Positions 1-4,524 of a stretch of 8,497 bases of DNA are shown in pieces (position 1 is the stretch's first letter; the number at the start of each line of letters is the position of its first letter). Made by a program: the position numbers and the translations under genes. The DNA is from Clostridiales bacterium. Its GTDB lineage: Bacteria > Bacillota > Clostridia > Oscillospirales > Acutalibacteraceae. The stretch spans positions 5,568-14,064 of the forward strand of contig DYBQ01000062.1 in NCBI GenBank assembly GCA_019418545.1, written 5' to 3'. The notes below the pieces were generated by a model. It was not told the DNA's origin. It saw nothing but the letters and a program-made list of their open reading frames with translations, and made no database searches.

Positions 1-361
1 AAAAATCCAAAAGCTTAGGCCCAAATAAAGCGGCCCGCCAGTATTCATTGCTGTGGAATCGTACATCCTGATAGGTTAATTCGGAATCCGCTGGTTTGAC
101 CCAATAAGTATCTGTGAGGCATGCCGCATTCACAAGGCGCACCATTTCGGACGCGCGCAGGCCGCTGATGCGGAGCACTTTCCGTAGCATACGGGCATTT
201 GGCCGGCTTTTGTAGTCCATAGCGCGGGAGTTCAGCCAATCGGTCAGGCTGTTGCTGCATTCAAAAAATAGCGGCAGGAGTTTGTTTTGGATAGGCGTAA
301 GGCTGTCTCCGCTGATTTCCGCTATTTTTTCATCACGGCTCATAAGCCATCCCTGAAACAT
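1..361 (-). CDS. HipA-like kinase family protein, N-terminal part (runs off left edge)
   Basis: An open frame of 120 codons starts at ATG 361 and continues past base 1, so only the N-terminus is visible. The ATG follows GGAG by 9 nt, and a promoter and an upstream terminator fit this start; an in-frame ATG at 343 has no good ribosome site. The segment with YKSRPNARMLRKVLRISGL, then LTDTYWVKPADSELTYQDVR and SNEYW, resembles the region before the kinase domain in Firmicute HipA-domain (CtkA-like) proteins, which usually carry a 'LxDxYWvkp..s.ltyxdv' signature. The ATP-binding and catalytic residues would lie outside the window, so activity cannot be judged. HipA-type kinases phosphorylate translation factors and act in toxin-antitoxin modules, but no separate HipB-like antitoxin is visible next to it. 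The family call is by motif memory, not alignment. Confidence 0.62.
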   Translation of the reverse strand, partial: MFQGWLMSRDEKIAEISGDSLTPIQNKLLPLFFECSNSLTDWLNSRAMDYKSRPNARMLRKVLRISGLRASEMVRLVNAACLTDTYWVKPADSELTYQDVRFHSNEYWRAALFGPKLLDF

Positions 362-387
362 TGTGTCCCGCTCCTTTCCGTATCCTC

Positions 388-416
388 ATTATATCTTACC
401 GTCATGTGTTGCACAA
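388..416 (-). promoter_or_regulatory. Promoter for the HipA-like gene
   Basis: On the minus strand a perfect -10 TATAAT (393-388) lies 17 nt from TTGTGC (416-411), a weak -35 that matches TTGACA only in its first three bases. Transcription would start near 381, about 20 nt before the start codon at 361. It lies immediately after the terminator at 418-440, so the kinase gene looks independently transcribed. Confidence 0.5.
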
Positions 417-417
417 G

Positions 418-440
418 AAAAAACGCCCGAAAGGGCTTTC
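418..440 (-). terminator. Rho-independent terminator
   Basis: On the minus strand GCCC-TTTC-GGGC (436-425) is followed by G and six T (423-418), and AAA precedes the stem. It would end leftward transcripts coming from the toxin-antitoxin operon before the HipA-like gene. The stem is only 4 bp of solid GC pairs, so efficiency is uncertain. Confidence 0.6.
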
Positions 441-447
441 TGACATT

Positions 448-567
448 GTTTTCTTTTGTCCGGCAGGGGGTACGACACTGTGTCGTACCCCTCTGCCACT
501 GTATAATGAAAAGTCCCATGAGGGAGAGCGCGTGGGGCTATAGCGTATAAGCCGGACAAAGAAAAAC
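448..567. repeat. Segment bounded by imperfect inverted repeats, carrying hairpin copy A
   Basis: GTTTTCTTTTGTCCGGC (448-464) and GCCGGACAAAGAAAAAC (551-567) are inverted copies that match at 15 of 17 positions. Between them lies one copy of the dispersed palindrome (467-491, centre base T), which extends outward to GGCA...TGCC at 462-497 with one bulge. The same left box recurs at 606-618 and 4098-4110, and the same right box recurs at 4457-4473. No coding potential is credible here. The layout resembles a small non-autonomous element, but no target-site duplication was found. Confidence 0.5.
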
Positions 568-571
568 CACC

Positions 572-588
572 TTACACAGCGTGTGTAA
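572..588 (-). terminator. Inverted repeat overlapping a stop codon; weak terminator candidate
   Basis: TTACACA-GCG-TGTGTAA is a perfect 7-bp inverted repeat with a 3-nt loop. On the minus strand it contains the TAA stop of the small membrane ORF and is followed by GGTGG and then five T. The AT-rich stem and the 5-nt gap before the T run make it a poor terminator by the usual rules. Confidence 0.3.
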
Positions 589-766
589 AGCGGCTTTCTA
601 CCAGTGTTTTCTTTTGTCTGTCAGGGGGGGCGACACTGTGTCGTACCCCTTGTTTTTCGTTTATACAGGGCGATTTTATAATACCTGCAAGAGAATCTAC
701 CGCGACCGCGACCACACCTCCCACTACCGCAAGTATTCCGAATCCCAGCTTTTTAAGGAATGTCAC
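572..766 (-). CDS. Small hydrophobic protein, third gene of the toxin-antitoxin cluster
   Basis: GTG 766 follows GGGGAG by 8 nt and lies 26 nt downstream of the toxin stop, giving 64 aa. The N-terminus is MTFLKKLGFGILAVVGG with further VVAVAVDSLAGII, so residues about 6-31 form one hydrophobic segment preceded by two lysines, as in a small membrane or holin-like peptide. The C-terminal half is encoded by repeat DNA: QGVRHSVAPPD reads through hairpin copy B (625-649). The native gene may therefore once have ended near IIKSP and been extended by repeat insertion. I do not recognise a family. The longer ATG start at 784 lacks a ribosome site. The ribosome site and position support a real gene; the composition of the tail does not. 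Confidence 0.42.
   Translation of the reverse strand: MTFLKKLGFGILAVVGGVVAVAVDSLAGIIKSPCINEKQGVRHSVAPPDRQKKTLVESRFTHAV
606..649. repeat. Dispersed palindrome copy B with its upstream box
   Basis: Box GTTTTCTTTTGTC (606-618) is followed after exactly 6 nt by the palindrome (625-649, centre base T). At copy A (448-460, then 467-491) the box and palindrome have the same 6-nt spacing. The left arm is degenerate: GG replaces TA, so two inner pairs are lost. A T-rich run follows on the plus strand. This copy lies inside the reading frame of the small hydrophobic protein. Confidence 0.6.
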
Positions 767-792
767 ACGAATCACTCCCCACATTCTTACAC

Positions 793-1071
793 TTAAAATA
801 AATCGCTATGAGAACCTGTACGAATCAACTTCAAAATCAAAGTATCTCGATACACCTTGTAGACTAATAACCAATCCGGCTCAATATGACACTCCCTCAT
901 TCCCTTATAATTTCTGGAGTTGGTAAGGGCATGGTCTCTGTACACATCCGGCAAAGGTTGCTCATTGCATAAAAGCCCAATCACCATTTCCAGCTTTTTG
1001 GGATTGCAGCCTCTCTTGATTGCGAGCTTATAATCTCGCTTGAACTGACCTGAAAATTCCACTTTAAGCAT
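793..1071 (-). CDS. yafQ: YafQ-family mRNA interferase toxin (RelE/ParE superfamily)
   Basis: The 92-aa protein has the length and motifs of YafQ, a ribosome-dependent endoribonuclease that cuts mRNA in the A site. Residues matching the catalytic set of E. coli YafQ (H50, H63, D67, W68, H87, F91) can be placed at H47 (in YRDHAL), H62 (RECHIE), D66 and W67 (PDWLLVYK), H88 (RTGSHSDLF) and F92 at the end. All are present, so the toxin is predicted active. The start ATG overlaps the antitoxin stop in ATGCTTAA (8 nt), so the two are translationally coupled. Expression should be controlled through the antitoxin operator upstream. The likely role is maintenance of the mobile element. Confidence 0.93.
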   Translation of the reverse strand: MLKVEFSGQFKRDYKLAIKRGCNPKKLEMVIGLLCNEQPLPDVYRDHALTNSRNYKGMRECHIEPDWLLVYKVYRDTLILKLIRTGSHSDLF

Positions 1072-1330
1072 TCAGGGCCTCCATCAAATCATCAACATTA
1101 TCAAACGGCCCATACATATCTTCTCCCTTTTCTGCTGCTTCCATTGCTGCGTAGGTAACAGCGTTCGGTTCGTCAGCCTTAACCTCAAAGGGGAGCCCAT
1201 GGCATCTAAGTGCCTGACGGTAAAAAATGCCTGTTGCCGTACTTAAATCCATTCCAAGCGACTTAAAAAGAGCTGCCGCCTGCGCTTTCAGCTCCGGCTC
1301 CATTCGTAGTGTCATATTTTCTTTTGCCAT
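1064..1330 (-). CDS. dinJ: RelB/DinJ-family antitoxin
   Basis: This 88-aa protein starts at ATG 1330, 8 nt after AAGGAAG; a GTG three codons upstream (1339) is less well placed. The N-terminus MAKENMTLRMEPELKAQA with AAALFKSLGMDLSTATGIFY is a ribbon-helix-helix DNA-binding domain of the RelB/DinJ type, here with the typical LGxDLSTAxxxF signature. The acidic C-terminus (residues about 55-88, with EKGEDMYGPFDNVDDL) would wrap the toxin. It neutralises YafQ and, with it, represses its own promoter. The stop overlaps the toxin start by 8 nt. A consensus promoter and a perfect palindrome lie just upstream, as expected for an autoregulated antitoxin. Confidence 0.93.
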   Translation of the reverse strand: MAKENMTLRMEPELKAQAAALFKSLGMDLSTATGIFYRQALRCHGLPFEVKADEPNAVTYAAMEAAEKGEDMYGPFDNVDDLMEALNA

Positions 1331-1372
1331 GATTAGCACTTCCTTTCCTCGTCATTCTTAGCTTGCACTATT

Positions 1373-1401
1373 ATTATATTCAAATTTCACGTAATTTGCA
1401 A
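1373..1401 (-). promoter_or_regulatory. Promoter of the dinJ-yafQ operon
   Basis: On the minus strand TTGCAA (1401-1396) and TATAAT (1378-1373) are separated by 17 nt; transcription would start near 1366, about 36 nt before the antitoxin ATG. The -35 hexamer is itself one of the repeated TTGCAAAT half-sites, so repressor binding would block polymerase directly. Confidence 0.7.
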
Positions 1402-1406
1402 GTGCA

Positions 1407-1437
1407 TTGCAAATAATATTTGCAAAACTCACGTGAG
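1407..1437. promoter_or_regulatory. Operator palindromes of the toxin-antitoxin operon
   Basis: TTGCAAATA-A-TATTTGCAA (1407-1425) is a perfect 19-nt palindrome, and CTCACGTGAG (1428-1437) is a perfect 10-nt one. A further ATTTGCAA half-site (1394-1401) overlaps the -35, and TCACGT recurs at 1387-1392. Ribbon-helix-helix antitoxins bind such dyads cooperatively with their toxin. Assignment to DinJ is from position. The rest of 1438-1528 shows no gene or strong signal. Confidence 0.6.
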
Positions 1438-1528
1438 ATTTCTTCATAATTTTATAGTGCATAGATGCCAGACGGGCCGCACCTTATGTTTCGATATTTT
1501 TCTTAGACTAAGGTTCTTGTGCATATTA

Positions 1529-2287
1529 TTAAGTACCTGATAATGATTTTGACTTTTTTCTCTGTCTGGTTAACTTAGGTGGGTAAAGGGAATTGTCTAA
1601 AAAATGGCCCACTTTCCCTAAAAATATAGAAAAAGACGCAGAAAAGTCCTTGACAAAAACAGAAAAGAAAGATAAGATGAAAATACAAAAATGGCTGTGG
1701 TGACCAATTTTTGTACTGTGAGGGCCGACGCCGGGGAGGGCGGAGGCCCTTTTCTTTTTGTCGGAAATATCGGTAAAGGGAAGAATGATATACAGGTTAT
1801 GCTTTCCTGCGCGGTACGCGGCCTTTGTCAATAAACCAATTTCTGTCAAAAAACTGATACCCCTCAGCACTGTAGTTTTGCATATGTCCAACCTCGCTGC
1901 GATTTGACGAAGGGACGGAAAGGCCCGCTGCCTGCGATTGCGGCAGCAGCACAAATAGAGATACACGGCAAATACCGTTCCCTGAAGGGAAAACACGGCT
2001 GGAGTGCTTCTCACAGCGCTCCAGCGGCCGGAAGGAATAGACAAGCGATATTCATTCGAGATGTAATGCCCATCGTAAAAGCGATGGGCTTTTGTTATAA
2101 GCATATGTTCATTGAGCTCCTTCAGAGCGTTGAATACCGTTGCGCGGCTGATATGGCAAACATCGGCAACCCGCTGGCTGCGTACAATGGCAATTTGGTT
2201 GCGGCTGCAGGAAAGTAAATAGCAGTAGACCTTCAACGCATTTGGAGACAGTTTTTCATCCAAAATGGCATGTGGAAATTTAATCAT
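1529..2287 (-). CDS. Double winged-helix protein, third gene of the relaxase operon
   Basis: ATG 2287 follows AAGGAG by 8 nt and lies 16 nt after the relaxase stop, giving 252 aa; an upstream in-frame start at 2323 would overlap the relaxase without a ribosome site. Two winged helix-turn-helix units are visible: residues about 1-85 (FPHAILDEKLSPNALKVY, recognition part ISRATVFNALKEL) and about 95-165 (LRQIAARLDICKTTVLRGIS, then FLTEIGLLTK). Paired winged helices occur in plasmid and element replication initiators and in regulators, and I cannot decide between them. The C-terminal 80 or so residues (from KKKRAS onward) are phenylalanine-, serine- and histidine-rich with no recognisable fold. 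That part is read opposite a candidate plus-strand RNA, so its composition may be set by the other strand. Confidence 0.75.
   Translation of the reverse strand: MIKFPHAILDEKLSPNALKVYCYLLSCSRNQIAIVRSQRVADVCHISRATVFNALKELNEHMLITKAHRFYDGHYISNEYRLSIPSGRWSAVRSTPAVFSLQGTVFAVYLYLCCCRNRRQRAFPSLRQIAARLDICKTTVLRGISFLTEIGLLTKAAYRAGKHNLYIILPFTDISDKKKRASALPGVGPHSTKIGHHSHFCIFILSFFSVFVKDFSASFSIFLGKVGHFLDNSLYPPKLTRQRKKSKSLSGT
1650..1678 (+). promoter_or_regulatory. Plus-strand promoter inside the winged-helix gene
   Basis: A perfect -35 TTGACA (1650-1655) and TAAGAT (1673-1678, four of six consensus bases) are separated by exactly 17 nt. Transcription would begin near 1685, antisense to the winged-helix gene and at the base of the first hairpin of the candidate RNA. 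The region is A-rich, which raises the chance of a spurious -10, but the -35 is exact. Confidence 0.5.
1684..1759 (+). ncRNA. Candidate antisense small RNA of about 75 nt
   Basis: Between the plus-strand promoter and a terminator lies a compact two-hairpin unit. Hairpin 1 pairs TACAAAAAT (1684-1692) with ATTTTTGTA (1707-1715), a perfect 9-bp stem whose 14-nt loop includes GGTGACC. Hairpin 2 is the GC-rich terminator. There is no start codon with a ribosome site and no open frame of note on this strand. The order promoter, stem-loop, terminator and the size match counter-transcribed regulatory RNAs of plasmids. Its obvious complement is the 3' part of the winged-helix mRNA. Existence and function are inferred from sequence alone. 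Confidence 0.48.
1721..1759 (+). terminator. Plus-strand rho-independent terminator
   Basis: AGGGCC (1721-1726) pairs with GGCCCT (1745-1750); inside, GA faces GA (able to form tandem sheared G-A pairs) and CGCC (1729-1732) pairs with GGCG (1739-1742) around a 6-nt loop. TTTCTTTTT (1751-1759) follows. On the minus strand there is no T tract after the stem, so the signal is directional, although the only annotated gene here runs the other way. Confidence 0.62.
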
Positions 2288-2303
2288 TGTAATTTCTCCT
2301 TTT

Positions 2304-3686
2304 CTATGGATAGAGTGGTTCATGAAGTTCTTTTTTGTGTTTCATGGCACGCCGTAGTTTTTGATGACGTGTAAGTCCCATTGTGTGATTTTGTGTGGTA
2401 GTTTGCGACATGTTTTGTGCGAGCTGGCGAATGAGAGTGCGGGTAATTGCCAAAGCAGATTTCGCATGATAAACAATATGCTCCTGTCTAGCAGTTCGCA
2501 AAGCCTGTTCGGCATATTCATTCCCGGCCTGTTGAGATTGAGCGAATAGCCTCAGTGCCTCCTCGTAGTTGCGGGTAGTACCAATTCCATATAATCTCAT
2601 TTTTGCCATGTAATACAGTGCCCAGCTTGATGTACTGCCGGTTTTACTTTTTGATAAGCTTTCCAGTGCGGCATAACCTTTTGTGGCTGGCACTTTATGA
2701 GAGCCATATAAATATTCGGCGGCGGTTTTGCGCGCTGTATCCTCAGAATGAGGACAGGCAGGATTGACCTGAAAGTATTTTTTTGTGTCTGGTTCTACTT
2801 CCAGTGAAGGAGAAAGAGACAGGGCAGCCTTCAAAATGAGATTATGCCGTGTTGTATCTCCACCTTTTATTGGATGAAAGAAATCATGCCGCCATTCGCT
2901 CATTTTTTCCTCCAGCACTTCAGGACGCTTGGCATAGTGCTGAAGGAGTGCACGGTGGCTGGCTGCATAGCTTTCATAGGCCATTATGCAGGTGGCGTCA
3001 TGTGTGACGATATTTTCAAGCAGCTTATCTACTGATTGCTTTAACTGAGGCGGCAGGTATCCATATGCGGTTTTACGGCCCGAGAAAGCGGCCAGGTCTT
3101 TCGCCAGAGTGGCAAGCTGATTTTGTATTTCGGATTTTACATTGATAGCTTTTTCCAATGACTGACGCAGGGCGTCACGCTTGGAAGATTTTTCTTTTTT
3201 AATACTGATTCGCTCATCATGAAAAATTGCGTTCGTAAGGATGCTTTTTAATTTTTCAGAAGCACGGTTTAAAATCTCCTCTTTTGAAGCATTCTTATGG
3301 ACTTTCACATAACCCTCTCGCCTGTCTGTGCTGTAAATTAGCATATGGATATGTGGATGATGGTCAACATCGTGAAAGGAAGCAATGATGCGGAGATTGG
3401 ATGGAGAAATATTGTAGGCTGCCGCAATACGATGCTTCTGCGTGTTTAGCAAATTTTTCATATATTCGCGGTCTATATTCAGACGTGTTGCATCTTCTGC
3501 GGTAATGGAGAATATTTGGTCCCAGGCAATACTGTTAGACGGATAAAGGGCATCTTCTAAGGCTTCTGCCAGCTCTAGTTCTCCAAATTGTGAAAACAAC
3601 GGGTTTTGCTTTTCCAGATATTCAATGTAATTTCCAATATGTTCAGGCGATTTGATAAAACGCGACTTCAAAAAGGCAATTCCCAT
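2304..3686 (-). CDS. MobL/MobP3-type relaxase with Sel1-like repeats
   Basis: This 460-aa protein would nick one strand at oriT, remain bound to its 5' end and pilot it into the recipient. ATG 3686 shares one base with the stop of the preceding gene (TGATG) and follows GGAG by 10 nt. The N-terminal HUH nuclease shows a tyrosine-bearing segment (IGNYIEYLEKQNP; candidate Y20 or Y23) and the metal-binding motif FHDVDHHPHIHM, with ligands near H109-H114, that marks MobP-class relaxases. The phrase around SLR(E)DA...LGY in the family corresponds here to ITAEDATRLNID. Residues about 168-200 are helical and basic. Residues about 337-398 carry Sel1-like helical repeats (YYMAKMRLYGIGTTRNYEEA, LRLFAQSQQAGN), as often found in MobP3 proteins. 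The basic tail RHQKLRRAMKHKK may bind DNA. Length and motifs appear intact. Confidence 0.88.
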   Translation of the reverse strand: MGIAFLKSRFIKSPEHIGNYIEYLEKQNPLFSQFGELELAEALEDALYPSNSIAWDQIFSITAEDATRLNIDREYMKNLLNTQKHRIAAAYNISPSNLRIIASFHDVDHHPHIHMLIYSTDRREGYVKVHKNASKEEILNRASEKLKSILTNAIFHDERISIKKEKSSKRDALRQSLEKAINVKSEIQNQLATLAKDLAAFSGRKTAYGYLPPQLKQSVDKLLENIVTHDATCIMAYESYAASHRALLQHYAKRPEVLEEKMSEWRHDFFHPIKGGDTTRHNLILKAALSLSPSLEVEPDTKKYFQVNPACPHSEDTARKTAAEYLYGSHKVPATKGYAALESLSKSKTGSTSSWALYYMAKMRLYGIGTTRNYEEALRLFAQSQQAGNEYAEQALRTARQEHIVYHAKSALAITRTLIRQLAQNMSQTTTQNHTMGLTRHQKLRRAMKHKKELHEPLYP

Positions 3687-4078
3687 CAATAATCATCTCC
3701 ATCCAGCCGGAACACACGATTGCTTGCTCGCAGTGCTTCGACTGCGCGACGCCGGTATACAGGCATCATTTCTAAATCCACTTCCAATTCATTGGCCAGT
3801 ATTTGTGCTATAATACCTTCCTGAATCGCCAGTTCGGATAACAGCTTGTTAATTTTGACATTTTGTCGCTGTTCCAGCATTGCGAGCTCTGAACGAAATG
3901 TTTTCTGGATTTGCTCGGGCAAGAAAGTGGCTTTTTCTTCAAGATATATGTAATCGCGATACAAACGTATGGCTTTCTCAATCACAGCAGTATTGCTGGT
4001 TGCTTGAGCCTGAGCAATCGCTTCAACGTCCTTGACAAGCCGTGCATCCAGATTGTAGGTTTTCTTTTCAGTGGTCAT
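3686..4078 (-). CDS. Ribbon-helix-helix relaxosome accessory protein (TraJ/NikA-like role)
   Basis: This 130-aa protein starts at ATG 4078, 7 nt after AGAAGG. Residues 5-45 (KTYNLDARLVKDVEAIAQAQ, then ATSNTAVIEKAIRLYRDYI) fit a ribbon-helix-helix fold: a short strand followed by two helices. Residues about 48-100 are predicted to be a long helix rich in E, K and Q (FRSELAMLEQRQNVKINKLL), likely a coiled coil for oligomerisation. The stop overlaps the relaxase start by one base. Small ribbon-helix-helix proteins encoded directly before MobP relaxases bind the oriT inverted repeat and load the relaxase (TraJ of RP4, NikA of R64). The adjacent non-coding region has a matching inverted repeat and repeated boxes. 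The role is inferred from fold and position, not from sequence identity. Confidence 0.75.
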   Translation of the reverse strand: MTTEKKTYNLDARLVKDVEAIAQAQATSNTAVIEKAIRLYRDYIYLEEKATFLPEQIQKTFRSELAMLEQRQNVKINKLLSELAIQEGIIAQILANELEVDLEMMPVYRRRAVEALRASNRVFRLDGDDY

Positions 4079-4097
4079 GGTAACACCTTCTTTAATT

Positions 4098-4169
4098 GTT
4101 TTCTTTTGTCAGGTTGGAAGCCCTCTCTGTAACGACTTTTTCAGGGGTACGACACAGTGTCGTACCCCC
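4098..4169. repeat. Dispersed palindrome copy C with its upstream box
   Basis: Box GTTTTCTTTTGTC (4098-4110) is followed 33 nt later by a perfect copy of the palindrome (4144-4168, centre base A). On the plus strand the stem runs into CTTTTTTT, so it would act as a strong intrinsic terminator for rightward transcription. On the minus strand, the coding direction, no T tract follows and the hairpin would lie in the 5' leader of the relaxosome operon. Confidence 0.65.
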
Positions 4170-4229
4170 TTTTTTTGCATTGTTTTGGATGCAAAAGGAA
4201 TATCCAAATTTCCCCAGATATATGGCGGT

Positions 4230-4257
4230 AGGATAGCATCGAGACAAAAGTTTTCAA
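4230..4257 (-). promoter_or_regulatory. Possible promoter of the relaxosome operon
   Basis: On the minus strand TTGAAA (4257-4252; five of six consensus bases) and TATCCT (4235-4230; four of six) are 16 nt apart. A start near 4223 would give a leader of about 145 nt containing hairpin copy C. It is the best candidate in the gap, but the -10 is poor. Confidence 0.33.
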
Positions 4258-4290
4258 CAGATTTCCAAATGCTTCCATCACGTTGGAGTT

Positions 4291-4327
4291 CATGCAGGAT
4301 AAAGCGAGCCATACAAATGTATGGCTC
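4291..4327 (-). other. oriT: Candidate origin of transfer (oriT) core with nic site
   Basis: On the minus strand GAGCCATAC-ATTT-GTATGGCTC (4327-4306) is a perfect 9-bp inverted repeat with a 4-nt loop. Eleven nucleotides after it comes TATCCTG^C, with the predicted nick between 4295 and 4294. RP4-type (IncP) oriT, cut by MobP relaxases, has the same order: an inverted repeat bound by the accessory protein, a short gap, then TATCCTG^C. The site lies 213 bp upstream of the ribbon-helix-helix gene in otherwise non-coding DNA. If correct, the leading strand enters with the relaxosome genes and toxin-antitoxin first and the coupling protein last. Confidence 0.62.
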
Positions 4328-4523
4328 ACACCACAGCATCCCGCAGTGCGGGCTGCTTTTCCCGTATGGTATTTTGTATGGCTTTTTCCCAACGCTAAAA
4401 GCTGGAAAGCTGTATGCAATGCCATTTTTGGCTTAACAGCGCGGTTTTTGCGTATGGCCGGACAAAGAAAAACGTATGGGTGAATTGCCTTTTTTCGCAT
4501 AACAGCGCCATTTTCCCGTATGG
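4319..4523. repeat. GTATGG boxes across the oriT region
   Basis: GTATGG occurs in the same orientation at 4319, 4364, 4376, 4452, 4474 and 4518, and once inverted at 4309-4314 as the other arm of the oriT inverted repeat. Intervals are 45, 12, 76, 22 and 44 bp. Four of the six boxes read GTATGGC. The inverted repeat beside nic is built from the same box, so a single DNA-binding protein could recognise all of them. Confidence 0.55.
4335..4360 (+). repeat. GC-rich hairpin with short T run beside oriT
   Basis: AGCA-T-CCCGCA (4335-4345) pairs with TGCGGG-C-TGCT (4347-4357) around G 4346, with one mismatch, followed by TTT. On the plus strand it resembles a terminator, yet no plus-strand gene precedes it. 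It lies 8 bp from the oriT inverted repeat and could equally be a relaxosome structure. Confidence 0.45.
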
Positions 4524-4524
4524 C
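4431..4524. repeat. Imperfect direct repeat, 66-bp offset
   Basis: GC-T/A-TAACAGCGC, a T-rich stretch and CGTATGGC recur at 4431-4457 and 4497-4523 with the same internal spacing. Between them sits GGCCGGACAAAGAAAAAC (4456-4473), the box also found at 551-567. The second copy abuts the stop codon of the coupling-protein gene at 4525. Confidence 0.5.

Noticed and set aside
62..70. ATCCTG on the plus strand as a second nic-like site
   Set aside because: It lies inside coding sequence of the HipA-like gene with no adjacent inverted repeat, so it is best taken as chance.
45..260. 71-aa minus-strand frame at the left end
   Set aside because: It is out of frame with the HipA-like frame 1-361, which has a promoter, ribosome site and family motifs.
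4144..4175. Terminator of a plus-strand gene (palindrome copy C with seven T)
   Set aside because: No plus-strand gene or promoter precedes it; it is kept as a repeat copy that could stop antisense transcription.
4109..4500. Minus-strand frames of 76 and 119 aa in the gap between the coupling protein and the accessory gene
   Set aside because: They end in palindrome-derived peptide, lack good ribosome sites and overlap the oriT signals; composition between them is not protein-like.
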